Below, piece by piece: positions 1 to 5,933 of a stretch of DNA of 10,427 nt. The notes beneath the pieces are model-generated. The model was not told the DNA's origin. It saw only the letters and a program-made list of their open reading frames with translations, and did no database searches. The translations under genes and the position numbers were made by a program. Within the stretch, counting starts at the first letter, position 1. Each line of letters starts with the position of its first letter. Source of the stretch: an uncultured Ruminococcus sp. (GTDB lineage Bacteria > Bacillota_A > Clostridia > Oscillospirales > Ruminococcaceae); contig CALFMA010000164.1 of NCBI GenBank assembly GCA_937880065.1, positions 1-10,427 of the forward strand. The letters are read 5' to 3'.

Positions 1-412
1 TCTGTGTGGGGAACTGGTCAGCCTTATCCGCAAGACCTACTTTTTCAAGGAGTGCCATTGCCTTTTTGTCAGCCTCGTCCTTTGTCATAATTCCAAGCTT
101 TACAGGGGCAAGAGTGATATTCTTCTTGATTGTAAGATGGGGAAAAAGGTTGAAATGCTGGAAAACCATTCCCATTTTTCTTCTTAAAAGGTTAACTTCC
201 TTGATATTTGCCTTTGTTATATCCACACCGTCAAATATAATTTCACCCGATGTAGGAGTTTCCATAAGGTTTAAACAGCGGAGAAATGTACTTTTTCCTG
301 AACCTGACGGTCCGATAATTACGACTTTTTCGCCTTTGTGGATTTCCTCAGTAATATCTTTCAGAATGTGAAGCTCACCGAAAGACTTGTTAAGATTATT
401 AACGCTTATCAT
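1..412 (-). CDS. Polar amino-acid ABC transporter ATP-binding protein (GlnQ type), C-terminus cut by window edge
   Basis: This is the cytoplasmic ATPase that would power the importer formed with the next two genes upstream. The first 137 residues are visible. They start MISVNNLNKSFG and carry Walker A GPSGSGKST at residues 34-42 and the Q-loop in MVFQHFNLFPH with Q85. The frame reaches the window edge at FPTQ, just before the point where the family has its LSGGQ signature, so the signature, Walker B and H-loop lie outside. The ATG (412-410) overlaps the end of the permease gene by 14 bases and has an AAAGGAG ribosome binding site about ten bases upstream, typical of translational coupling. 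The family is the GlnQ/ArtP/HisP group; glutamine, arginine or cystine are possible substrates and the sequence does not decide between them. Confidence 0.95.
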   Translation of the reverse strand, partial: MISVNNLNKSFGELHILKDITEEIHKGEKVVIIGPSGSGKSTFLRCLNLMETPTSGEIIFDGVDITKANIKEVNLLRRKMGMVFQHFNLFPHLTIKKNITLAPVKLGIMTKDEADKKAMALLEKVGLADKADQFPTQ

Positions 413-1100
413 TTTTTGCAAGTCTCCTTTCAAGCTTTGTAACGAGAGATGTGAGGAACATTACCATTACAAGATAAATAACCGCAACGGCAATAAGCGG
501 CAAAAATGGGTCATATGTCTGACTTCTGATAACATCTCCGCCCTTTGTAAGGTCTGCAATTGCGATATAGCCTGCAACAGATGTTTCTTTCAGAAGTACG
601 ATAAACTCATTTGCAAGGGCAGGAAGCACGTTTTTGAATGCCTGTGGAAGAATAATGCTTGTCATAGTCTGACGATAGCTTAAACCAAGGCTTGAACCTG
701 CCTCAAACTGTCCGTTGTCAATTGACATAATGCCTGAACGGACGATTTCAGCTACATATGCACCTGAATTAAGACCGAATGCAAGCACCGCCACGAATAC
801 CTTGTTGATATTGACAGAGCCGAAAATTACGAAATATATAATCATCAGCTGTACTACAACAGGGGTTCCACGGATAATTGTGAGATAAATTTTTGCAAAG
901 AAATTGAGAATTTTCATCTTTCCCGTTTTATCGTGAGTTGCTCTTATAATTGCAACGATAAAGCCGAGAATGATACCGATTAAAATCGCCAGTATAGTGA
1001 TAAGCAGAGTATTTTTCAGACCGTCTGTGAGGTATTTCCACCTGTCATCAACTATGAAATTCTCATAAAAGGAGTCCTTGAAGCTGTTGAAAAGTTCCAT
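399..1100 (-). CDS. Polar amino-acid ABC transporter permease (HisM/GlnP family)
   Basis: This 233-residue inner-membrane permease belongs to the His/Glu/Gln/Arg/opine family and is of usual length. It has several hydrophobic segments, clearest at about residues 28-52, 68-95, 100-120 and 198-222. The family motif IRGTPVVVQ lies at residues 76-84. The EAA loop that contacts the ATPase runs from E133 (EAGSSLGLS) to LPQAF at 151-155. The start is ATG at 1100 behind GGGAG, and the gene follows the binding-protein stop by 15 bases. It should form the homodimeric channel of the importer. The order binding protein, permease, ATPase is the common arrangement for this class. Substrate is unknown. Confidence 0.95.
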   Translation of the reverse strand: MELFNSFKDSFYENFIVDDRWKYLTDGLKNTLLITILAILIGIILGFIVAIIRATHDKTGKMKILNFFAKIYLTIIRGTPVVVQLMIIYFVIFGSVNINKVFVAVLAFGLNSGAYVAEIVRSGIMSIDNGQFEAGSSLGLSYRQTMTSIILPQAFKNVLPALANEFIVLLKETSVAGYIAIADLTKGGDVIRSQTYDPFLPLIAVAVIYLVMVMFLTSLVTKLERRLAKNDKR

Positions 1101-1115
1101 TTGAAATACTCCCTA

Positions 1116-1898
1116 TCAGTCTGCTCTTGTGATGATAACCTGTGTTGAAGTTGTGTAGGCATCGGTGAAATCTACGTTTTTGAGTCTGTCCTCAGTTACG
1201 GACATACCTGCAACGCCCACATCAGCTTTACCGCTGTTTACAGATGCAATAATTGAATCAAAAGCGATATTTTCAATTTCCAGTTCATAGCCAAGCTTGT
1301 CACATACAGCTTTCATCATATCAACGTCAAAGCCTACAACTTCGCCGTTTTCGAGAAGTTCATATGGTGGGAATTCCGCATTTGTAGACATAATAAGCTT
1401 GCCGTTTGGATACTGTGTACCCTCCGGGGAAGTATAGGGATATTTGCCGTATTCCTCGCCAATCCAGTTCTTTTCGATATTGGCAAGTGTTCCGTCTGAT
1501 TTCAGTTCAGCCAGTGCTGTGTTGATAGCCTCAGTAAGCTCTGTATTTCCTTTTTTCAGGGCAATAGCGTATTCCTCGACTGCAAATTCCTCATCAAGAA
1601 TCTGCAAGCCCTCATTCTTTTCAACGAATACCTTAGCAGGCTCATTGTCAATGATTACAGCGTCAATTTTGCCCTGTTTGAGAGCCTGAATAGCGTCTGC
1701 ACCCTTGTTGTAACGCTCAATTGTGGCTCCCTCAACATCACCTGCAAGGGCATCGCCTGTTGTGCCTAACTGAACGCCGATAGTCTTATTTTTCAGGTCA
1801 TCTGCTGTATGTACGGTATTTGCCTTTGTACCGCCGCAGCCTGCAAAAAGTGTAAGGCAGAGCATTGCTGCCGAGAATGTGGATAAAATTTTCTTCAT
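1116..1898 (-). CDS. Amino-acid ABC transporter substrate-binding lipoprotein, family 3, circularly permuted
   Basis: This is the extracellular, lipid-anchored solute-binding protein of the importer (260 aa). A signal peptide with lipobox LFAGC places the lipidated cysteine at residue 21. The rest is clearly SBP family 3, but the order is unusual. Residues 30-145 match the part that normally comes after the hinge (TADDLKNKTIGVQLGTTGD, then ALKQGKIDAVIIDNEPAK, then the C-terminal helix near LAELKSDGTL). A linker at about 146-166 follows. Residues 167-260 match the normal N-terminal part (KLIMSTNAEFPPYE, VGFDVDMMKAV, then SVTEDRLKNVDFTDAYTT), and the protein stops at VIITRAD, which is the hinge. 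In the usual order, as in B. subtilis ArtP/YqiX, KLIM...PPFEY comes first and DLKGKTVGVQLG second. Both halves, the signal peptide and the stop are intact, so the gene does not look broken. It is first in the operon behind a clear promoter. Confidence 0.93.
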   Translation of the reverse strand: MKKILSTFSAAMLCLTLFAGCGGTKANTVHTADDLKNKTIGVQLGTTGDALAGDVEGATIERYNKGADAIQALKQGKIDAVIIDNEPAKVFVEKNEGLQILDEEFAVEEYAIALKKGNTELTEAINTALAELKSDGTLANIEKNWIGEEYGKYPYTSPEGTQYPNGKLIMSTNAEFPPYELLENGEVVGFDVDMMKAVCDKLGYELEIENIAFDSIIASVNSGKADVGVAGMSVTEDRLKNVDFTDAYTTSTQVIITRAD

Positions 1899-1931
1899 AG
1901 TAAAAACCTACCTTATATCAATAATACATTT

Positions 1932-1961
1932 ATTATATCATATTCCCCGAAGCAAAGTCAA
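1932..1961 (-). promoter_or_regulatory. Sigma-A promoter of the amino-acid importer operon
   Basis: On the minus strand the -35 TTGACT (1961-1956) and -10 TATAAT (1937-1932) are separated by 18 bases. Transcription would begin near 1925, giving a leader of only about 25 bases, so there is no room for a riboswitch or T-box. The ribosome binding site AAGGTAGG lies just before the ATG at 1898. Confidence 0.8.
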
Positions 1962-1984
1962 GCCTTTTTAATGCGTAATTATAT

Positions 1985-2021
1985 GAACGGCGGAATTTAC
2001 TTCTGCCGTTCTTTTTGTTTT
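1985..2021 (+). terminator. Orphan plus-strand Rho-independent terminator-like hairpin
   Basis: GAACGGC (1985-1991) pairs perfectly with GCCGTTC (2005-2011). The stem continues through one G-U pair and GAA/TTC to give about 11 pairs around a five-base loop. TTTTTGTTTT follows at 2012-2021, so the polarity is plus strand. No plus-strand gene lies immediately upstream; the nearest gene is divergent and starts at 1898. It may end an unrecognised short transcript, block antisense transcription or be left over from a lost gene. Confidence 0.6.
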
Positions 2022-2208
2022 GGCGGCTATTATCTGTCATCAAACAAAATTACGGTATATAGCCAATTTGTAGAGTCTAAAGCCAATATCAGCCCGTTAA
2101 TTGTATAATTTGCTTGTGAGGCAATATGAACATTACCTCCTAAAGAACAAAATAAAGGGCATCTCTAAAAAAATTACATTTGCGTGGGTAAATACATAAA
2201 TTACAACA
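2022..2208. other. Intergenic stretch with inverted repeats, no gene recognised
   Basis: Apart from the listed terminator, repeat and promoters, the 1899-2305 gap holds no convincing gene. It contains an inverted pair GGCTAT...ATAGCC spanning about 2023-2063 and a small palindrome TAGAGTCTA near 2071-2079. On the minus strand a good ribosome binding site (AGGAGGT, near 2136-2142) precedes only a 14-codon frame, MFILPHKQIIQLTG, with an ATG too close to that site. It could be a structured RNA, a decayed gene or an intergenic repeat. The sequence does not decide. Confidence 0.4.
2152..2178 (+). repeat. Short dispersed repeat, copy 1
   Basis: This segment contains ATAAAG, one variable base, then GCATCTCTAAAA and a looser TTACA tail. 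It matches 7170-7197 in the same orientation, including an unbroken 12-base core. It could be the end of an insertion sequence or a miniature element. No transposase or partner inverted end is visible nearby. Confidence 0.5.
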
Positions 2209-2237
2209 TTGACATTTTAACTGAATTATGGTATAAT
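2209..2237 (+). promoter_or_regulatory. Near-perfect sigma-A promoter of the 2306-4519 operon
   Basis: TTGACA (2209-2214) and TATAAT (2232-2237) are both full consensus and are separated by the optimal 17 bases. Transcription would start near 2244, leaving a leader of about 60 bases before the ATG at 2306. That leader has a weak, interrupted pairing between ACCG and CGGT around 2246-2270 but no recognisable riboswitch. Confidence 0.88.
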
Positions 2238-2305
2238 TTAGGCAATACCGCACAGAACTTGTACGGTGTTTCTCTTATGTAAAATACGACGAAAATGGTG
2301 AGGCT

Positions 2306-2794
2306 ATGATTAAAAAAATCCTCAGCGGAACTACCTGTGCAAAATGCAGAATGTGCTGCATTTTCGACAGATATGATGTGTGGGAAACTCCGCTTTTTGA
2401 AGAAAAAACAATGGAAAAAGTCAAAGCTGCCTGTCCCTCTGCGGAATTTGCAAAAAAAGGCGGCGGATATGTCCTCAATGTGGGAAAAATGACTGATGAT
2501 GAGCTTTTCACCTGCCCTGCACTCTCCGAAAACGGCTGCATTTTAGGTGACGAAAAGCCTTTCGATTGCCGAATTTGGCCCTTCAGAGTTATGGAACTTG
2601 ACGGTTGTCGCATAATCGCTGTATCTTCGCTTTGCGTCGATGTTCACAGCCAATCCCACGACTCCCTCCGTGCATTTCTCACAGAGGGATTAGCGGCTGA
2701 AATTTTCGCCTATGCCGATAAATTTCCCGAAGCCGTTCACGAATATTACGACAACTACTCCGTACTTTTATTTGAAAACGAAGTGAAACATTAA
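2306..2794 (+). CDS. CxxCxxCC-family metal-binding protein (YkgJ-like)
   Basis: This 162-residue soluble protein opens with CAKCRMCC (C11, C14, C17, C18), the cluster that defines the YkgJ/CxxCxxCC family (Pfam PF03692), annotated as a putative zinc- or iron-chelating domain. Further cysteines at 43, 70, 78, 88, 101 and 110 include the family-like FTCPAL, NGCILG and FDCRIWPFR segments. The biochemical role of the family is not established. The ATG at 2306 is the first start codon in frame; GGTGAGG sits very close to it. A five-codon frame, ATG GTG AGG CTA TGA, ends across this start and might couple initiation. It is the first gene of a four-gene operon. Confidence 0.85.
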   Translation: MIKKILSGTTCAKCRMCCIFDRYDVWETPLFEEKTMEKVKAACPSAEFAKKGGGYVLNVGKMTDDELFTCPALSENGCILGDEKPFDCRIWPFRVMELDGCRIIAVSSLCVDVHSQSHDSLRAFLTEGLAAEIFAYADKFPEAVHEYYDNYSVLLFENEVKH

Positions 2795-2831
2795 AACAAA
2801 CAGTATAATTCTATGAAAGGAGCGTGAACCG

Positions 2832-3614
2832 ATGATAGTCGGAGTTTCTACATCCTGCCTTTTTCCGAAACCCATTGAAGAAAGCCTTTATCAGCTTGCT
2901 GTCAATGATGTAGCCTGTGCCGAGCTTTTTCTCAATACCCATTCAGAACTGAAAAAAAGCTTCGCCCACGGATTGGCAAAGCTGTTGCAGAGATTTGATA
3001 TGACCTGCCCCTCGGTTCATCCTTTCACCTGCGAAATAGAGCCGCTTATGTTCTTTTCCGAATATGAAAGACGATTGACAGACAGTCTTGAATATTACAA
3101 ATTGTATTTTCAGTTTATGAATATTGTGGGGGCGAAAATTTTTGTTTTCCACGGCGGTAAAGGCGATAAGGGCAAGGAATTTTACTGTGAACGATATTCG
3201 AAGCTTTACCGACTTGGAAAGGAATTCGGCATCACCGTTGCGGTGGAAAATGTCACACGCTGTCAGAGCCGTTCATCGGCATTTATCCGTGATATATCGG
3301 CACTTCTCGGCAATGAGTTTGCCTTTGTTCTCGATACAAAACAGGCAATCCGAGCAGGTGAAACGCCCTTTGCATTTCTCGACGCAGCAGGCAAAAATGT
3401 CGCCCATGTCCACATCAGCGACAACGGTCAGCTTGGTGACTGCCTGCCAATCGGCAGGGGAAATTTCCGCTTCAAGCAGTTTTTTGAGAAGCTGAATACC
3501 CTCAATCCCGATGCAAGCGTGATTTTAGAGTTGTACAACAACAGCTTCACTACCATTTCAGAGTTGATTTCAAGCTATAATATTCTGAAAAAAATGGTTG
3601 AGCCATACAACTGA
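2832..3614 (+). CDS. Sugar phosphate isomerase/epimerase-like TIM-barrel protein (AP endonuclease 2 family)
   Basis: This 260-residue cytoplasmic protein has the layout of xylose isomerase-like TIM barrels (PF01261). Likely metal and active-site residues follow the beta strands: E31 (AELF), H63 (SVHPFT), H107 (FVFHGG), E139 (VAVEN), D168 (VLDTKQA), H192 and H194 (AHVHISDN) and E233 (VILELYN). E139, D168, one of the histidines and E233 fit the usual E-D-H-E metal set. The start is ATG behind AAAGGAG, 37 bases after the previous stop. The substrate is unknown; family members act on sugars, sugar phosphates, inositols or abasic DNA. No sugar operon surrounds it to narrow this down. Confidence 0.85.
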   Translation: MIVGVSTSCLFPKPIEESLYQLAVNDVACAELFLNTHSELKKSFAHGLAKLLQRFDMTCPSVHPFTCEIEPLMFFSEYERRLTDSLEYYKLYFQFMNIVGAKIFVFHGGKGDKGKEFYCERYSKLYRLGKEFGITVAVENVTRCQSRSSAFIRDISALLGNEFAFVLDTKQAIRAGETPFAFLDAAGKNVAHVHISDNGQLGDCLPIGRGNFRFKQFFEKLNTLNPDASVILELYNNSFTTISELISSYNILKKMVEPYN

Positions 3615-3639
3615 TTTTCCCCGAAAGGAGTGTACATTT

Positions 3640-4119
3640 TTGATTTGTCCATACTGCAATTTCCCCGACTCAAAGGTCATTGACTCCCGACCTAAGCTTG
3701 AAAAAGTCAAGCGCCGCCGTGAGTGCATCAAATGCGGTGCAAGGTTCACCACCTATGAAATAATAGAAAAACCAATGCTTATGGTTGAAAAACGCAGCGG
3801 AAGTTATGAGCCATTTGACCGAAATAAGCTTATTCAGGGCATTTTCAACGCTATAAAAAAACGTCCCGTCAACATTGACGATGTTGAAAAAATCGCCGAC
3901 AGTATTGAAAATCACTATGCAAATGAGTTGAAAAATGTCGCTCCCTCAAAAGAAATAGGCGAACTTGTGCTTGCTAAGCTGAAAGAAATTGACCCTATTT
4001 CCTATATAAGATTTGCTTCCGTATACGAAGATTTTACCGATGTTACGAGCTTTGTGGCGGTTATCAGCAAATTCGAAAATAACGAACATTCGGAAGGTTC
4101 TGCTTCTGAAAATATATAA
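3640..4119 (+). CDS. nrdR: Transcriptional repressor NrdR
   Basis: NrdR is the zinc-ribbon/ATP-cone repressor of ribonucleotide reductase genes. Counting from the TTG start, the zinc ribbon has CPYC at 3-6 and CIKC at about 31-34. The conserved SKVIDSRP and RRRECIKCGARFTTYE segments flank it, and the ATP-cone starts near PMLMVEKRSGSYEPFDR and runs to the FASVYEDF segment. The length is 159 aa, normal for the family. I chose TTG at 3640 because AAAGGAG (3624-3630) lies nine bases before it and the family begins M-x-CPYC. An ATG at 3598 would overlap the preceding gene and add 14 non-family residues. No NrdR-box palindrome is visible in the window, so its targets are elsewhere. Confidence 0.97.
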   Translation: MICPYCNFPDSKVIDSRPKLEKVKRRRECIKCGARFTTYEIIEKPMLMVEKRSGSYEPFDRNKLIQGIFNAIKKRPVNIDDVEKIADSIENHYANELKNVAPSKEIGELVLAKLKEIDPISYIRFASVYEDFTDVTSFVAVISKFENNEHSEGSASENI

Positions 4120-4141
4120 ACTTTTATGGAGGTTATCCAAA

Positions 4142-4519
4142 ATGGAAAATTTATTTACACAGTTTAACGACATCGAGGCACAGAAGGAATTCTCCTCACA
4201 GGATCTGAACAAGGATTTAAAATTACTCTTTTCTTCAATTCCTTACATAACTCCTATCGTATTCTTTTTGCCGATTCTCATTAACAAGGAGTCAGCTTTT
4301 TGCCGATTCCACGCTAATCAGCAGCTTGCTTGGCTGATTGTCTGCGTTGTTCTGGGCATAGTATGTTCAATACTCAAAATTATTCCTTTTATCGGAGCGC
4401 TTGCAAACGGTATTATGGGATTTGTTACGCTGCTTATTGGCATTCTTCTCTTTATTGCTGCTCTTAAAGGCTACGCTGTAAGACTTCCTTTCATCGGCGA
4501 TAAAATTTCAGTTTTCTGA
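4142..4519 (+). CDS. Small Tic20/DUF4870-like membrane protein
   Basis: This 125-residue protein starts MENLFTQFND behind GGAGG, nine bases before the ATG and 22 bases after the nrdR stop. An upstream in-frame ATG at 4013 lies within nrdR and is not needed. It has three hydrophobic segments at about 34-48, 62-83 and 87-109. Between the first and second is CRFHANQQLAWL, like the FHAxQ motif of DUF4870/Tic20-like proteins. The C-terminus, YAVRLPFIGD, is typical of the same group. The function of bacterial members is not known. It is the last gene of the operon from 2306, and its stop is one base from the stop of the convergent gene. Confidence 0.75.
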   Translation: MENLFTQFNDIEAQKEFSSQDLNKDLKLLFSSIPYITPIVFFLPILINKESAFCRFHANQQLAWLIVCVVLGIVCSILKIIPFIGALANGIMGFVTLLIGILLFIAALKGYAVRLPFIGDKISVF

Positions 4520-4520
4520 T

Positions 4521-4952
4521 TTAACTTACAGCAAGACTGAGGCTTCCTCCGTCCTCGCTGTAAACCATTGACGCAACTATTATTTCATTGCAGACAAGCA
4601 GTTCCGCCAGCATTTTTCTTTCATCGGGTGAATAATTCTGTACTTCGTAAGTGTAGATTTTTCCCGATTTACCTGCATATTCACGCAATGGCATCCCCTG
4701 TTTGTCCTGCAATACTGCGTATTTTTCATATTCCCCTGCAAAGGTCAGGGGAATTGTTATATCTTTTGATGATATTTCTTCAACTTCCCAGCCGTGTGAT
4801 GAGAAATAGTCAATGCGGCTCATTTCCGTTGATGCGTCAATTGGCGGATTTTCGGGAATTTTCGGCTCTCCCTTGAAATCGGGATTGATGTAAATATACC
4901 CTGCAAGGACAAGTGCCGCAGCTGCACAGAATTTTAATACTTTATTTGACAT
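4521..4952 (-). CDS. DUF4830 domain protein with N-terminal membrane anchor
   Basis: This 143-residue protein begins MSNKVLKFC behind GGAGG (minus strand, about six bases before ATG 4952). The frame could extend to 4991, but that start has no ribosome binding site. A hydrophobic segment at about residues 7-22 (FCAAAALVLAGYIYI) suggests a signal anchor or signal peptide without a lipobox. The rest matches DUF4830 as I know it: RIDYFSSHGWEVEE, IPLTFAGEYEKYAVLQDKQG, LREYAGKSGKIYTYEVQNY, then LLVCNEIIVASMVYSEDG. The domain is seen mainly in Firmicutes and has no assigned function. The gene is divergent from the pseudouridine synthase (70-base gap) and convergent to the operon on its left. Confidence 0.8.
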   Translation of the reverse strand: MSNKVLKFCAAAALVLAGYIYINPDFKGEPKIPENPPIDASTEMSRIDYFSSHGWEVEEISSKDITIPLTFAGEYEKYAVLQDKQGMPLREYAGKSGKIYTYEVQNYSPDERKMLAELLVCNEIIVASMVYSEDGGSLSLAVS

Positions 4953-5022
4953 ATTAAACCTCCACGTTGTTTTATAAATAGTATGACTCACTCGTGGAAA
5001 ATTATTCCGAAAGGAGAAAAAT

Positions 5023-5802
5023 ATGCCGCAAATCCGCCTTGATAAATATATTTCGGAGCGTTCCGACTACACAAGAAGTCAGATTAAAACCCTTGCTCAA
5101 AAGGGGAAAATCGTCGTTAATGGTGAAATTGTCAAAAAATCCGATACGAAAATCGACTCCGATACAGCAGCCGTTGAAATCTGCGGAACTGCGGTTTCAG
5201 CATCGAAATTCCGCTATATTCTGCTGAACAAGCCCGATGGTTATGTCAGTTCCACAGAAGAAAACGACGGTATTAGTGTTATGACGCTTATTCCACCTGA
5301 GTTGAATAAAAAAGGGCTTTTTCCTGCGGGCAGATTGGATAAAGACTCCCTCGGAGCACTGCTTATAACAGATGACGGAAACCTAGCACATCGTATGCTT
5401 TCACCAAAGAGTCACGTGCCGAAAATCTATCTTGTGAAACTTGACAGAAGTTTTGAAAGTAAATATGTTGACATATTCGCAAAAGGTATTGTACTATCCA
5501 ATGGTGAAAAGTGCCTTCCCGCTAAGGTCAAAGCCGTGGAAAACTGCGATAAATTGGCACTTATTGAACTTCACGAGGGAAAATATCATCAGGTAAAACG
5601 TATGTTTGCTGCTGTTGAAAACCATGTTGAAAAGTTAATGAGAATTACAGTTGGAGGTCTGATTTTGCCCGAAAATCTGCGGTTTGGCGAGTGTATAGAA
5701 TTATTGCACAAAGATGTTGAAAACTTATTCAACCCACCCGATTTTGAGCATTTTTCACCCGATTTCATTAGCTATTTTTCGGCATTTATGCTAAACAACT
5801 AA
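5023..5802 (+). CDS. 16S rRNA pseudouridine synthase, RsuA family
   Basis: This 259-residue enzyme is likely to convert a uridine in small-subunit rRNA to pseudouridine. It has an N-terminal S4 RNA-binding domain (MPQIRLDKYISERSDYTRSQ..., residues 1-58), the segment LLNKPDGYVSS at 67-77, and the catalytic motif GRLDKDSLGALLITDDG with catalytic Asp106. The EGKYHQVKRMF motif lies at 185-194 and confirms the RsuA/RluB/E/F family. The motif differs slightly from the usual GRLDxDTxGLLLLTNDG (Ser for Thr, Ala for Leu, Asp for Asn), which is unlikely to remove activity. The start ATG follows AAAGGAG. The last 25 residues or so (FNPPDFEHFSP...) extend past the core. RsuA itself modifies U516; other family members act on 23S rRNA, so the exact target is inferred. 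Confidence 0.92.
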   Translation: MPQIRLDKYISERSDYTRSQIKTLAQKGKIVVNGEIVKKSDTKIDSDTAAVEICGTAVSASKFRYILLNKPDGYVSSTEENDGISVMTLIPPELNKKGLFPAGRLDKDSLGALLITDDGNLAHRMLSPKSHVPKIYLVKLDRSFESKYVDIFAKGIVLSNGEKCLPAKVKAVENCDKLALIELHEGKYHQVKRMFAAVENHVEKLMRITVGGLILPENLRFGECIELLHKDVENLFNPPDFEHFSPDFISYFSAFMLNN

Positions 5803-5826
5803 TTGCAAGTTTGGCAATTTAGTATC

Positions 5827-5855
5827 TTGAAATTTTTTTCAAAAAGTGGTATTAT
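5827..5855 (+). promoter_or_regulatory. Sigma-A promoter of the sugar ATPase gene
   Basis: TTGAAA (5827-5832) and TATTAT (5850-5855) are separated by 17 bases, followed by a leader of about 70 bases. The -35 lies in a small inverted repeat, TTGAAA-TTTT-TTTCAA (5827-5842), which could be an operator or chance AT-rich sequence. The ribosome binding site GGAGG is at 5919-5923, ten bases before the ATG. Confidence 0.7.
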
Positions 5856-5933
5856 ATTATTATAGCTGATATTGTGCTGAAATATAAAAAGATGGTATCG
5901 GCAAAGAAAAAATGAACTGGAGGACAGGAATAA

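Noticed and set aside
387..683. Plus-strand open frame opposite the permease gene
   Set aside because: It is antisense to a clear family member, has no ribosome binding site and shows no recognisable protein.
1116..1898. Binding-protein gene as a frameshifted, truncated or fused pseudogene
   Set aside because: One continuous frame contains signal peptide, lipobox, both half-domains once each, a linker and a stop at a sensible boundary, and the downstream genes are intact and closely spaced.
1899..1931. Riboswitch or T-box leader for the amino-acid importer
   Set aside because: The promoter leaves only about 25 bases before the start codon, too short for either.
3124..3495. Second frame inside the TIM-barrel gene
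   Set aside because: Overlaps a well supported gene on the same strand and has no motif or start signal of its own.
3598..3639. ATG at 3598 as the nrdR start
   Set aside because: It lies inside the preceding gene and has no ribosome binding site; the TTG at 3640 has AAAGGAG at nine bases and gives the family's M-x-CPYC start.
4953..4991. Longer start for the DUF4830 protein
   Set aside because: The upstream ATG lacks a ribosome binding site and would put a charged stretch before the membrane anchor; GGAGG fits ATG 4952.
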